The notes beneath the pieces are model-generated. The model worked only from the letters and a program-made list of their open reading frames with translations, had not been told where the DNA came from and searched no databases. From Bifidobacterium tissieri (GTDB lineage: Bacteria > Actinomycetota > Actinomycetes > Actinomycetales > Bifidobacteriaceae): a stretch of 64,000 bases of DNA. Position 1 is the stretch's first letter. Each line of letters opens with the position of its first letter. Of the stretch, positions 27,682-35,382 are shown in pieces. The stretch spans positions 62,001 to 126,000 of the forward strand of contig NZ_MWWV01000006.1 in assembly GCF_002259645.1 (NCBI RefSeq). Direction: 5' to 3'. The position numbers and the translations under genes were made by a program.

Positions 27682-28091
27682 TGGCGGTAAACATCTGCTT
27701 TCAGGGCAACGTGGGAGGCGAACCCAACACGCGCACGTTCAACAACGGTAGCAGCGTGACCACGTTCAGCGTCGCCGTCTCGCAGGGCTATTTCGATGAC
27801 ACGCACCAGTGGGTTGACCTGGGCACGATGTGGATCGACGTGGAATGCGCGCCCGGCGCCGCGAAACAGCTCCCATTCGTGCATAAGGGTGTCAGAGTCC
27901 TTGTCTACGGCCTGTTGTCGCAGCGTTTCTGGGCCGACAAGCAGGGTGCGGAGCGCAGCAGTCTCCGCTGCTACGCGCAGGCACTCGGATTCATCAACAA
28001 ACCACAGCAGCAGGGCCAGCCGGCACCCGCACAGCAAGCCACCACCAGTGGCGACCCATGGGCCGCCGACAACGGCGATTATGCATTCTAA
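27681..28091 (+). CDS. ssb: single-stranded DNA-binding protein
   Basis: 136 residues. OB fold (about 1-105) starting VNICFQGNVGGEPNTRTFNNGSSV, Gln/Pro-rich linker, and acidic tail ending DPWAADNGDYAF. The tail end departs from the bacterial DDDIPF tip. It protects ssDNA during recombination and replication. Coupled to recT. Confidence 0.88.
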   Translation: MAVNICFQGNVGGEPNTRTFNNGSSVTTFSVAVSQGYFDDTHQWVDLGTMWIDVECAPGAAKQLPFVHKGVRVLVYGLLSQRFWADKQGAERSSLRCYAQALGFINKPQQQGQPAPAQQATTSGDPWAADNGDYAF

Positions 28092-28101
28092 GGAGGAGAT
28101 C

Positions 28102-28722
28102 ATGGCAGACAAGCAGAAGAGCCCATGGACTCTACTGTCCGTGAACCCGCACGTGAACCTCACGGTCAGTGAGATCGAATCCGGCTTATCGTTCGACACC
28201 CGGCTCACCGTCCGCGTCCGACTCAACAGTGACTATCCCGACAGCGTGCTCGCATGCATGCTGTGGATGGCCGGCCGCTATGTGTTCAACGGCATGGAGG
28301 AGCTCGACACGTTCCGTGACGATTTCGAGAACCACCCCAGTCAACGCTGGCAGGGGATCATCGACCAGTGGCCGCTCGTGTTCGGCCCGACCGAAACCGC
28401 ACTCAAAAAACTGTTCGCCTCGGCGAAACCCGCCGTGAAACGACCACCATGGTCGAAATGCCCGCGCTGCGGCGCCGCGATCTTCGGCTGCGTGGAGGGC
28501 ATGACCGACATCGAGGAGATCGAACGCCTGCTGAAGAACACGCCGGCACCATACTGGTGCCGCTCCTGCGGCCAACGCTTCAAATTCACCGGCAACTGGC
28601 TCTCCTGCACGGACGAATTCACCGTCGAGGAGACCATCGAATCCATCAAGCACGTGTTCCCCACCCAGCAGCCATCATTTGACACACTGCAGATCGAAGC
28701 GGGGGAGGAACACGATGACTGA
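28102..28722 (+). CDS. hypothetical phage protein with zinc ribbon
   Basis: 206 residues from the ATG after AGGAGGAG. N-terminal half is beta-rich; C-terminal half has CPRCG (about residue 120) and CRSCG (about 155), a probable zinc site. No family recognised. Overlaps the next small gene by 8 bases. Confidence 0.65.
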   Translation: MADKQKSPWTLLSVNPHVNLTVSEIESGLSFDTRLTVRVRLNSDYPDSVLACMLWMAGRYVFNGMEELDTFRDDFENHPSQRWQGIIDQWPLVFGPTETALKKLFASAKPAVKRPPWSKCPRCGAAIFGCVEGMTDIEEIERLLKNTPAPYWCRSCGQRFKFTGNWLSCTDEFTVEETIESIKHVFPTQQPSFDTLQIEAGEEHDD

Positions 28723-28858
28723 TTGGAGACTCGTCGAGGAGACGCCGGACGGCATGGACGACGACGTGTGCCCCGACTGCGGCAGCCCGTTGGACTCGCT
28801 CGGCCGATGCCCCTACTGGCGTGACCGCGCCTACGACGAATACGGACTTGAACCATAA
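28715..28858 (+). CDS. 47-residue zinc-ribbon protein
   Basis: A short gene read directly: MTDWRLVEETPDGM start, CPDCG near residue 19 and a later Cys-Pro (GRCPYW). Three cysteines in zinc-knuckle spacing suggest a small metal-binding protein. Starts inside the previous gene and ends 10 bases before the next start. Confidence 0.55.
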   Translation: MTDWRLVEETPDGMDDDVCPDCGSPLDSLGRCPYWRDRAYDEYGLEP

Positions 28859-28868
28859 GGGGCAGGAC

Positions 28869-29381
28869 ATGACACGCAGTAGGACCAGTGCGAAAGCAGC
28901 CGGGCAACGCCTCGAAACACAAATGGAGCAATGGCTCCAGTGGGCGTTCCAAGATGATCGCATCGTCCGCTCACGATTGCACGGCAAACACGATCAGGGT
29001 GACATCGTCGGACTCCGATTCGACGGTGACCGCGTGTGCATCGAATGCAAAGCCACACGCAACGGCAAGGACGGCGCGCCCCGCGGCGTCGTCAAGGAAT
29101 TCGGCGAGGCCATCACCGAAGCCGGCAACATCGACAGCCCGTGGCCCGTCCTGATCAAAAAACGAGACCAGGTGGGCGACCGGCTCGTACGCAACGGCGG
29201 CAGTCAGCTCGGCATCATCCTCGAAAACGACTACTACCGTCTCTGCCGGCACAACATGACGGGATTCCGCCCCTCGCTGATCCAGCCTACGCAGGCGATG
29301 ATCGCCAACGATCTCGTCGGCATGCCCTGCAGTAGTCTCTTCAGACTGTTCAACCATGGGCTGCCGTTGGGCCCGGAGTAG
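28869..29381 (+). CDS. PD-(D/E)xK nuclease, probable Holliday junction resolvase type
   Basis: 170 residues from the ATG after AAGGGGCAGG. The core GKHDQGDIVGLRFDGDRVCIECKAT (written here only as its key residues: D in QGDI, then E-C-K) is a PD-(D/E)xK active site. Small phage nucleases of this shape near recT often resolve recombination intermediates; the precise activity is inferred. Confidence 0.65.
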   Translation: MTRSRTSAKAAGQRLETQMEQWLQWAFQDDRIVRSRLHGKHDQGDIVGLRFDGDRVCIECKATRNGKDGAPRGVVKEFGEAITEAGNIDSPWPVLIKKRDQVGDRLVRNGGSQLGIILENDYYRLCRHNMTGFRPSLIQPTQAMIANDLVGMPCSSLFRLFNHGLPLGPE

Positions 29382-29385
29382 ACCA

Positions 29386-29565
29386 ATGCCGCGCACGCCG
29401 AAATCCTATGTCGGCTCACGAACCCCGTGGGCCGACAAACCAACCAGAACGAAAACCGTGAAACCAGCCAAACCGGCGTTCAGCATCGAGGACGCCGTCA
29501 GACTGGACCCGGAATTGCGGCTGATGATCGACCGCATGAGGAAAGGAACATGGCATGGCCGATAG
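29386..29565 (+). CDS. hypothetical 59-residue basic protein
   Basis: Lys/Pro-rich N-terminus and a short helical C-terminus (DAVRLDPELRLMIDRMRKG). It overlaps the next gene by 11 bases. No family recognised. Confidence 0.5.
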   Translation: MPRTPKSYVGSRTPWADKPTRTKTVKPAKPAFSIEDAVRLDPELRLMIDRMRKGTWHGR

Positions 29566-30055
29566 GAAGGGCTACGCCCGCCTCAGCAATGGTTACTGGC
29601 AGGACAAGGGCATCCTTAAGCTGCGCCGCCGTAATCCGGCCGCCGCGCTCCTGCACGTGCTTGCCATCAGCTGGTGCTCCGATCATGCGACCGACGGCCG
29701 GATCGACGAGGACACGCTCCTTTACGTGCTCGGCGCCACCGAACAGGACGTAGTGGATCTCGTCGCATCCGGCATGCTCCAGCCAGCCGAAGACGAACCC
29801 GGCATGTATGTGCTGCGCAACTACCTCGGGCCCGACACCAGAGCCTACATCCCTGATTCAATCCGCCTGGCCGTGTACTCGCGGGACGAGTGGAAATGCC
29901 TCCGATGCAGGAGCGCCGAGAATCTGTCGTTAGACCATGTTCATCCGTGGTCAGACGGCGGTGTGGATTCCATCGAGAATTTTCAGACATTGTGCCGGTC
30001 CTGCAACTCCTGGAAAGGTACACGGGAAATCGACTTCAGGAAAAAGGTGCTGTGA
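29555..30055 (+). CDS. winged-helix protein fused to an HNH endonuclease domain
   Basis: 166 residues. Residues 1-90 resemble the N-terminal domain of the next protein (Leu-rich helices, WCSDHATDGRIDEDTL versus YCAGELNDGELSRFHL). Residues 105-160 are an HNH fold: CLRC, then LDHVHPWSDGG, N, and CRSCN. So it joins a replication-initiator-like DNA-binding domain to a nuclease. It ends on the start codon of the next gene (TGATG). Confidence 0.7.
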   Translation: MADRKGYARLSNGYWQDKGILKLRRRNPAAALLHVLAISWCSDHATDGRIDEDTLLYVLGATEQDVVDLVASGMLQPAEDEPGMYVLRNYLGPDTRAYIPDSIRLAVYSRDEWKCLRCRSAENLSLDHVHPWSDGGVDSIENFQTLCRSCNSWKGTREIDFRKKVL

Positions 30056-31248
30056 TGGCGAAAAACAATATGGAGACGTTTGCGAAGATCAGCACGCGCC
30101 TGTGGCAGAACGAGAAGGTCCGGACTCTCGCGATGGAACATCCGTCCGCGTTCGCCGTATGGACTTTCGCGATTTCGTACTGCGCGGGAGAGCTGAACGA
30201 CGGCGAACTGTCACGCTTCCACTTGAAGTGCCTGCTCGGAGCCTCCGATGAGGACATCGACGCACTCATCGACGCGCACCTGTTGGATAAGCACGAGAAC
30301 GGAACCCTATGGCTGCACGATTTCGTCGAGGCTCAGGGACGTTCCCGCGCGGACGTGGAGGCGGCCAAGGAGAGGAAGGCCGAGGCCGGCCGCCAAGGCG
30401 GCAAGGCATCCGGCGAATCACGCTACGCGAAGCAACCGGCAAGCAAACCGAAGCAGCCGCGAAGCATCAGTGAAGCAGAACCGAAGCAGCCGCGAAGCAT
30501 CAGTGAAGCAGAACCGAAGCAGCCGCGAAGCAAAACGAAGCCAGATACAGATACAGATACAGATACAGATACAGATAAGAATTCTTCTAACGAAGAATTC
30601 TCCCTCCCCCAAACCCCCTCCGTCGAGGGGGCCGGCGAGGAGGAGCAGGAGACCGAGGCCATCCGGGAGAACACGGCCGATGATCATGCGATCAGCTTCG
30701 AGCAGGCGCAGGAGATCGTCCGCCGTGTACGCGAGTTCTACCCGGCGGTGAAGTTCCGCGGCCGCTCGTATGAGCCGGGCATCATCCTGCAGTCGGACGC
30801 GATCCTGCGCGTCGCCGGCAGCCAGCCGGACATCGTCGACTGGTTCGTGGCCCGCTGCCGCGCGTACGTCGAGCATCAGTCGGAGCCGCGCTATGTGACG
30901 GAGTTCGCGACCTACGTGCGTGGCGGCGGCCCGTCCGGCAAGCGCCCCTACTGGGAGATCGACTGGGCGTCGCAGCCCATGCCCGTGGATCCGCGGCAGG
31001 AGGCCGAGGCCAAGCGGCACGAGCGCAACATGCGCGACGTGGACTACCTGTGCCGGCATTGGCGGGACGAGGAATGCCAGCTCGCCGCCCTGGAACTGCC
31101 CGAGAAGGCGCAGGCATTGGCTCGTGCACGCTATCCGGACGAGTGGTACAAGCTGTGGCGTCGCGGCACCAAACTCAAGGAACGCGAAAAACAGGCCGCC
31201 AAGACGCCGGCAGACGCGCACCCTAATACTTCTACCGGAGTGCCATAA
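30055..31248 (+). CDS. phage replication initiator-like protein
   Basis: 397 residues. N-terminal winged-helix-like domain (1-100), then a low-complexity middle made by 33-bp and 6-bp DNA repeats (peptides KQPRSISEAEP and Asp-Thr runs), then a helical C-terminal domain (about 210-380) rich in Trp/Arg. No helicase or polymerase motif. Position after ssb and the presence of iteron-like repeats inside the gene fit an origin-binding initiator or helicase loader, as in lambda O; this is inferred. Confidence 0.6.
   Translation: MAKNNMETFAKISTRLWQNEKVRTLAMEHPSAFAVWTFAISYCAGELNDGELSRFHLKCLLGASDEDIDALIDAHLLDKHENGTLWLHDFVEAQGRSRADVEAAKERKAEAGRQGGKASGESRYAKQPASKPKQPRSISEAEPKQPRSISEAEPKQPRSKTKPDTDTDTDTDTDKNSSNEEFSLPQTPSVEGAGEEEQETEAIRENTADDHAISFEQAQEIVRRVREFYPAVKFRGRSYEPGIILQSDAILRVAGSQPDIVDWFVARCRAYVEHQSEPRYVTEFATYVRGGGPSGKRPYWEIDWASQPMPVDPRQEAEAKRHERNMRDVDYLCRHWRDEECQLAALELPEKAQALARARYPDEWYKLWRRGTKLKEREKQAAKTPADAHPNTSTGVP
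30448..30600 (+). repeat. iteron-like repeats, possible replication origin
   Basis: A 33-bp unit starting CCGAAGCAGCCGCGAAGCAT is repeated at 30448 and 30481, with a partial copy at 30514-30532. Next come five GATACA hexamers (30544-30573) plus GATA, then the perfect palindrome GAATTCTTC-TAAC-GAAGAATTC (30579-30600). All units are multiples of 3 and keep the reading frame. Such arrays within an initiator gene are often the origin in temperate phages. Confidence 0.5.
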
Positions 31249-31313
31249 AAACCGCTTCGCGCCATCATTACGTGAAGATTTGAGGCATGCAAGCACAACA
31301 GGAAAGAACACGA

Positions 31314-31493
31314 ATGAACCCACTAGACACACCCGACTGGCTGCTCGACCTCGCCATCCAAGCCATGCAACAACTCCACCTAACCAACCAAACCCCGGCC
31401 GAAGCATGCGTCCTCGGATACATCTCCGGCTGGATGACAGCCCTCGACTGGACCCTCGACCAACTCCAAGGAGACCATGATGACGATGCGTGA
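31314..31493 (+). CDS. hypothetical small protein
   Basis: 59 residues from the ATG after AGGAAAG. Trp/Leu-rich amphipathic helices, acidic C-terminus GDHDDDA. First of a chain of overlapping small accessory genes to 32809. No family recognised. Confidence 0.55.
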   Translation: MNPLDTPDWLLDLAIQAMQQLHLTNQTPAEACVLGYISGWMTALDWTLDQLQGDHDDDA

Positions 31494-31686
31494 CGGACTC
31501 TACCTCGACGCGTTCGGCGACCTGTGGATCATCGCCGACGACACCGCCCAACTCATCCGCGAAAACGACAAATGGATGACCAGCGGCGACGCCAGGCACG
31601 GCAGCACCAACCGCGTCTACCCCTGCAAAACCAACGATCCCAAGTTCACCAGCCGCGCGCCCCACACCAGAATCGAGATCCAATGA
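31477..31686 (+). CDS. hypothetical small protein
   Basis: 69 residues; ATG at 31477 or 31480, AAGGAG just upstream. Beta-rich start (GLYLDAFGDLWIIADDTAQLIRE). Overlaps both neighbours by 4-17 bases. No family recognised. Confidence 0.55.
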   Translation: MMTMRDGLYLDAFGDLWIIADDTAQLIRENDKWMTSGDARHGSTNRVYPCKTNDPKFTSRAPHTRIEIQ

Positions 31687-31937
31687 ACGTCAGCGAATCC
31701 ATCAACTGGCAGTCCCTGACCGCCGAACAACTCGACGGGCGACGATTCATCGCCCGCACCTGGACAGGCAGCGTCGTCGACAGCCGCCTGACCATCCACC
31801 ACATCGGCCCCATGACCATCATGACCGACCAGGACTTCCAAATCCCCATCATCCTGATCGGCGCCCCGACCCAGCCAAACACACTCGGACTCACCCTCCG
31901 ATCCATCAACGTACTCAGGGAAAGAAGCCAGTCATGA
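31683..31937 (+). CDS. hypothetical small protein
   Basis: 84 residues starting at the ATG that overlaps the preceding stop. Contains a WQSLTAEQLDGRRFIARTW helix-strand unit and ends LRERSQS. No family recognised. Confidence 0.5.
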   Translation: MNVSESINWQSLTAEQLDGRRFIARTWTGSVVDSRLTIHHIGPMTIMTDQDFQIPIILIGAPTQPNTLGLTLRSINVLRERSQS

Positions 31938-32089
31938 CGGTGAAGGCATACACGCGGGAAATGATCATCAAATGGCATCGCAACCACTACACGATCGACG
32001 AGATCGCGCCCCTCATCCCATTCGCCACACGCGAGGAGATCGAAGCCATCATCGCCACATACGAAACCCAACGAGAGGGCCGCCAATGA
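31934..32089 (+). CDS. 51-residue HTH-like protein
   Basis: A short gene overlapping both neighbours by ATGA. MTVKAYTREMIIKWHRNHY then TIDEIAPLIPFATREEIEAII resembles a minimal helix-turn-helix of the type found in transposase/resolvase ends. DNA binding is inferred. Confidence 0.5.
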   Translation: MTVKAYTREMIIKWHRNHYTIDEIAPLIPFATREEIEAIIATYETQREGRQ

Positions 32090-32313
32090 GCACCCCCACG
32101 GCAAAAATCATCACCCGCCGACAACTCACGGACGCACTGCAGAACCAACTCGACAACCTCGACCTGACCATCGTGCCCAACCAGTGGACGGACGACACGT
32201 ACACCAGCGAGGACGTGAAGGCGCTCGCCGACGCCGTCTACGAGGGCACCGGCATCGAGACCGACGTCACGACACTCGTCGAGACGGGCGACATTCCCGG
32301 GGAGGCGGTATGA
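32086..32313 (+). CDS. hypothetical acidic protein
   Basis: 75 residues, pI clearly acidic (about one third Asp/Glu/Thr). Linked by ATGA overlaps on both sides. No family recognised. Confidence 0.5.
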   Translation: MSTPTAKIITRRQLTDALQNQLDNLDLTIVPNQWTDDTYTSEDVKALADAVYEGTGIETDVTTLVETGDIPGEAV

Positions 32314-32591
32314 GCATCTTCACCACACGTGACGAGCAGGTCAGCCTGTCGAGCATCATCCACGACTATGCGCACGCGTTCGCGTCGGATCCCGACGACA
32401 TCGACCTGCGCCGGCACAGGATCACCGCATGGCTCGCCCGGCATGATCATACGATCGCGCAGACCGTGGGAGCCAAGGCATGGGCCGAGGGAGTCATCTA
32501 CGGGATGAACGCCGTCCGCTCCGCAGCGAACGACGCGCGAGTCGACCCATTGCTCGAGAACCCCTACCGGGACGAGGAGGAGGGATCATGA
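32310..32591 (+). CDS. hypothetical small protein
   Basis: 93 residues, helical with DYAHAFASDPDDIDLRRHRITAWLARHD; acidic end DEEEGS. ATGA overlaps on both sides show translational coupling. Confidence 0.5.
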   Translation: MSIFTTRDEQVSLSSIIHDYAHAFASDPDDIDLRRHRITAWLARHDHTIAQTVGAKAWAEGVIYGMNAVRSAANDARVDPLLENPYRDEEEGS

Positions 32592-32809
32592 TCATCGCAC
32601 TCACCCTGCTGCTTTTCATCCTGCTCTGTCTCACGGTCGGGCTGCCCACCTTCCTGCTTGCCAACAGGTATGCCGAGACCCCAGGGCATCCGGGGGGCGA
32701 CGACCTGTTCACCGCCTTCATCATCGTCTGCGCCTTCGAGGCCGTCATCGCGGGGCTGCTGTTCGTCTGCTATCAGGCAGCAGCATGGCTGTTGCCCCTG
32801 CTCACATGA
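32588..32809 (+). CDS. small membrane protein
   Basis: 73 residues with two membrane segments (about 3-25 and 43-70). Last of the coupled small-gene chain. Function unknown. Confidence 0.55.
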   Translation: MIIALTLLLFILLCLTVGLPTFLLANRYAETPGHPGGDDLFTAFIIVCAFEAVIAGLLFVCYQAAAWLLPLLT

Positions 32810-32894
32810 AAAAAAGGGCCTCACACCCGACAGGGCATGAGGCTGGGAATCCGCACAATCCAGTCTACCAACCGTCGGAATGAGAGGCCTTTTC

Positions 32895-33659
32895 GTGAAC
32901 ACCTGCCGTCACTGCCACACCAGCATCGACCCGGACCACACGCTATGCGAGACATGCGAACTACGCTTCTGCATGCTCCTGCTCCGCCTCGCATGCGATC
33001 TCGCCCCACTGCGTGCAGCACTGGACGCCACCATCCACCCCGGAGGCCACCAGCCGACACGAGCCAAAAACGCCGTACCACCCACGCCGATCAGGCTCGA
33101 CGTGCTCGACATGCTGGACATCCTCGACTCGACCATCTACGAGCTCGCCCGCAGACTCGACGGCACCGACGCACACCCCGACGCCACCGACACGCCGCCG
33201 CGCGACCTGCACACCACGCTCCTGCACTGCGCGGGACACCCCAGACTCGCCACCTTCCCGGACGCCGGCCTCTACCTGCACGTCACCGAACGACTCGCCA
33301 GACAGGCGGACATGATCCTCGACCCACCCACCCCCGGACGCGAGATCGGCCCATGCCCAACCTGCGCGACCATGCTCACCGCCGGCGAGCGCGACCAGTG
33401 GGTCACCTGCCCCACCTGCGGGAGCGTCGAACGCGTACGCACGGTGAAGATGCGACGGTTGGAACGCCTGTGCTTCGACGAGTCGAAGCGGGGGACTCCG
33501 GCCATGGTGGCACGCGCGTTCATGGACGCCGGCATCCACGTGCGACGCAACACGATCAGCCAATGGGCGAGACGTGGACGGCTGGCCGCGGATGATGATG
33601 GGCTGGTCGCGTACTGCGACGTGTACCGGCTGCTGCGCGCACCCCACGAAATTGTCTAA
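32895..33659 (+). CDS. zinc-finger/HTH phage regulator candidate
   Basis: 254 residues from a GTG preceded by GAGAGG; the ATG at 32880 lacks a ribosome site. Zinc pairs: CRHC...CETC at the N-terminus and CPTC...CPTC near residue 155-180. The C-terminus (about 195-250) is an HTH of the kind TPAMVARAFMDAGIHVRRNTISQWARRG. DNA-binding regulator of later genes is a reasonable guess. Confidence 0.6.
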   Translation: MNTCRHCHTSIDPDHTLCETCELRFCMLLLRLACDLAPLRAALDATIHPGGHQPTRAKNAVPPTPIRLDVLDMLDILDSTIYELARRLDGTDAHPDATDTPPRDLHTTLLHCAGHPRLATFPDAGLYLHVTERLARQADMILDPPTPGREIGPCPTCATMLTAGERDQWVTCPTCGSVERVRTVKMRRLERLCFDESKRGTPAMVARAFMDAGIHVRRNTISQWARRGRLAADDDGLVAYCDVYRLLRAPHEIV

Positions 33660-33687
33660 CGACAGGGGCGTTATCATTCGCCGGGAC

Positions 33688-33823
33688 TTGTGTTTTCGGC
33701 GACTGTCACCGATAATTGCAGTGGGACTAGTGGGTCCGATGGGCCCAATGAGTAGTCTCTCTTCCTTTTCTCACGAGGGAAACTTCCGTTTCGCCCCCGC
33801 CAGGCAGCCGCCAGCGGGGGCGA
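33688..33823 (+). promoter_or_regulatory. candidate promoter and GC hairpin
   Basis: TTGTGT (33688-33693), 17 bp, GATAAT (33711-33716) form a plausible rightward promoter. Downstream, TCGCCCCCGC (33791-33800) pairs with GCGGGGGCGA (33814-33823), a perfect 10-bp stem without T-run. No gene is seen in 33660-33866 otherwise. Confidence 0.4.
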
Positions 33824-33866
33824 ACACGTATCACCATGAATCTTTTTCCAATGATGGGGGAGTCAT

Positions 33867-34151
33867 ATGAGCATCCTGTACGCGCATGCCGTCAACGATC
33901 CGGACCATATGCCGGACAGCCAGCACGTGGAGACCGTCCAGTTCGTCGACGCCGACCTCTCTCAACTCACACGTGCCGCATCCCCGTCGGCAGTCAGCGG
34001 GGACGCGGCACGGCTACTCATTCCTTCGGGCGTTTGCGCGGCCTGCCGCCGCCGACACCACGGCCGGGACGGTTCGCGTTCCATTCGTCGATCGTCTCGG
34101 GAAGCCAGCCGCGCGTGCGGCCGATGGTCGCGTCCGGTTCGGGGAGTTTGA
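33867..34151 (+). CDS. doubtful hypothetical protein
   Basis: An ATG after GGGGGA starts a 94-residue frame whose first 40 residues look protein-like (MSILYAHAVNDPDHMPDSQH). The rest runs through a 15-bp hairpin (33972-33986 with 33998-34012) and antisense to the HTH gene at 34018-34224, with Arg/Cys-rich composition typical of noise. The true gene, if any, may have lost its end. Confidence 0.25.
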   Translation: MSILYAHAVNDPDHMPDSQHVETVQFVDADLSQLTRAASPSAVSGDAARLLIPSGVCAACRRRHHGRDGSRSIRRSSREASRACGRWSRPVRGV

Positions 34152-34224
34152 GGTTGAGCAGACCGCCGCTGGTGATGCCGAGGCGTTCGGCGGCCTGCTT
34201 GACGCCGAGGTATTCAGTCGCCAT
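34018..34224 (-). CDS. AlpA/MerR-like HTH protein
   Basis: 68 residues. MATEYLGVKQAAERLGITSGGLLNLKLPEPDATIG is a winged HTH with the usual Leu-Pro-x-Pro-Asp wing; basic C-terminus. Last gene of a three-gene - strand unit, overlapping the membrane peptide gene by 11 bases. Confidence 0.75.
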   Translation of the reverse strand: MATEYLGVKQAAERLGITSGGLLNLKLPEPDATIGRTRGWLPETIDEWNANRPGRGVGGGRPRKRPKE

Positions 34225-34363
34225 CGTTTATCCTTCCCGCCAGATATCCCAGCACGCCCGCGCACAGGCCGAACACCCCCGCAGGTATGGTCCGGGATGA
34301 GACGGCCAGCATGAGGCTGACGACGCCGAACATGAGTGCGATGATTCCTATCTTGCCGTTCAT
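34214..34363 (-). CDS. 49-residue membrane peptide
   Basis: Read directly from the complement: MNGKIGIIALMFGVVSLMLAV start, two short membrane segments separated by SSRTIPAG, ending RINDGD. Overlaps the HTH gene start (ATGGCGACTGA). Middle gene of the - strand unit. Function unknown. Confidence 0.6.
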   Translation of the reverse strand: MNGKIGIIALMFGVVSLMLAVSSRTIPAGVFGLCAGVLGYLAGRINDGD

Positions 34364-34436
34364 GATGTTCCATGGAATAGTTGGGAGTGGAGCCGTGGCT
34401 CCGGATAGTAGGAGTATCCGGAATCCACGGCTCTTT

Positions 34437-34583
34437 CTACCGCTTGCGCCGTTTATCCGACGGCTTTCGCGGCCTGCTCTTCGCGATCAACGCGACGGCC
34501 ACGGCGGCGATGGGCGCGAGCGTCGCGCCCAGACCGGAGAGGAATTCCCCGATGGCCTTGAGCAGCTCCGTGATCTGTTCCAT
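34437..34583 (-). CDS. 48-residue membrane peptide
   Basis: Strong AAAGGAGGTG before the ATG at 34583. An amphipathic helix (MEQITELLKAIGEFLSGLG) leads to one membrane segment and a highly basic tail ending SDKRRKR. First gene of the - strand unit. A small toxin-like or holin-like peptide is possible, unproven. Confidence 0.6.
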   Translation of the reverse strand: MEQITELLKAIGEFLSGLGATLAPIAAVAVALIAKSRPRKPSDKRRKR

Positions 34584-34611
34584 GTTCACCTCCTTTCCTT
34601 GCCCGACATAT

Positions 34612-34645
34612 CTATAGTAACGCAATGACTATAGTTACGCAATTC
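34612..34645 (-). promoter_or_regulatory. tandem 17-bp operators before the - strand unit
   Basis: CTATAGTAACGCAATGA (34612-34628) and CTATAGTTACGCAATTC (34629-34645) match at 14 of 17 positions in tandem. On the - strand they provide TTGCGT and TATAG elements, so they likely cover the promoter of the small - strand operon. Confidence 0.55.
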
Positions 34646-34746
34646 GAAAGGCACTCGACACGCCGGTGATTCCAACGATTTCCCGGACCCTGCAACCAAT
34701 GCGCCCGGCAGATCCGAACACCCCCTCCACCCCAAGGGGAGGCCCC

Positions 34747-35067
34747 ATGCCCCACCGTCGCACGCGCTGGAACACCAGCGACAGAAGCGCCAGGCTGCCA
34801 AGCGACTGGCCGGTCATCCGAGCCAAGGTCAGGACCCGCGCCCACGGCCGATGCCAGGCAAAACATCATGCGCCGGACTGCGACGGCATCGGCACTGACT
34901 GCGACCACATCATCGCCGGCGACGACCACAGCCTCGACAACCTGCAATGGCTGTCGCACGCATGCCACAAGCTCAAGACCGAACGTGAGAACGCGCAACG
35001 CAACACACTCCGGACCGCGATGCGACGACACCCACGGGAGCGACATCCCGGAACAATCGACGTCTGA
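34747..35067 (+). CDS. HNH endonuclease
   Basis: 106 residues from the ATG after AAGGGGAGG; in-frame ATGs to 34666 give an unlikely Pro-rich extension. HNH core: RCQAKHHAPDC, CDHIIAGDDHSLDNL, then HACH. HNH proteins next to terminase help DNA packaging in cos-type phages. Here the primase-polymerase gene lies between it and terminase. Confidence 0.8.
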   Translation: MPHRRTRWNTSDRSARLPSDWPVIRAKVRTRAHGRCQAKHHAPDCDGIGTDCDHIIAGDDHSLDNLQWLSHACHKLKTERENAQRNTLRTAMRRHPRERHPGTIDV

Positions 35068-35382
35068 CCTGCGGCCTAGAATGGCCCCTAGGCCGGTGGG
35101 GGAGGACTCCCCGGCTTGCTCGGTGGAACCGCCGGATAGCACCTCCGGTCATGCATGCGTCACAGGATGGGTTTTTGGCGGCCTTCGGTATTCTTTCGAC
35201 CTTTGTGCCCGACCGGCTTTCAGGGCTCTGTTTTTGTGTGCCACAGGGCTGTTTTCGGCTTGTCCGTGGGTGTTTTTTCGTATCGCTGTTACGTTTTTCA
35301 GCGATGTTACAATTTAGGTAAAAAACTTGAAAAATATAGGATTTTAAAGTTTTTTAGCGGTGTTACGTTATATAATTGGGGT
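35068..35382 (+). other. AT-rich non-coding region before the primase-polymerase gene
   Basis: 315 bases with no gene. Left part is G/C-rich with hairpin GGCCTAG/CTAGGCC (35073-35079 with 35088-35094). Right part (35270-35380) is unusually AT-rich, with repeated GTTACG(TT) and a hairpin ATCGCTG/CAGCGAT. TATAAT at 35371-35376 lies 6 bases before the ATG. It could also hold cos; I cannot point to it. Confidence 0.45.

Noticed and set aside
30544-30577. CRISPR array
   Set aside because: GATACA units are only 6 bp with no spacers and lie inside a coding frame. No CRISPR array or cas gene was found in the window.
33867-34151. Confident + strand gene
   Set aside because: Only the first part looks coding; the rest is antisense to a clear HTH gene and crosses a long hairpin, so it is listed with low confidence.
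34666-34746. Longer N-terminus of the HNH protein
   Set aside because: The extension is Pro/Thr-rich, unlike the family, and a ribosome site sits just before ATG 34747.
35068-35382. cos site
   Set aside because: Location near HNH and terminase is suitable, but no sequence feature identifies cohesive ends.
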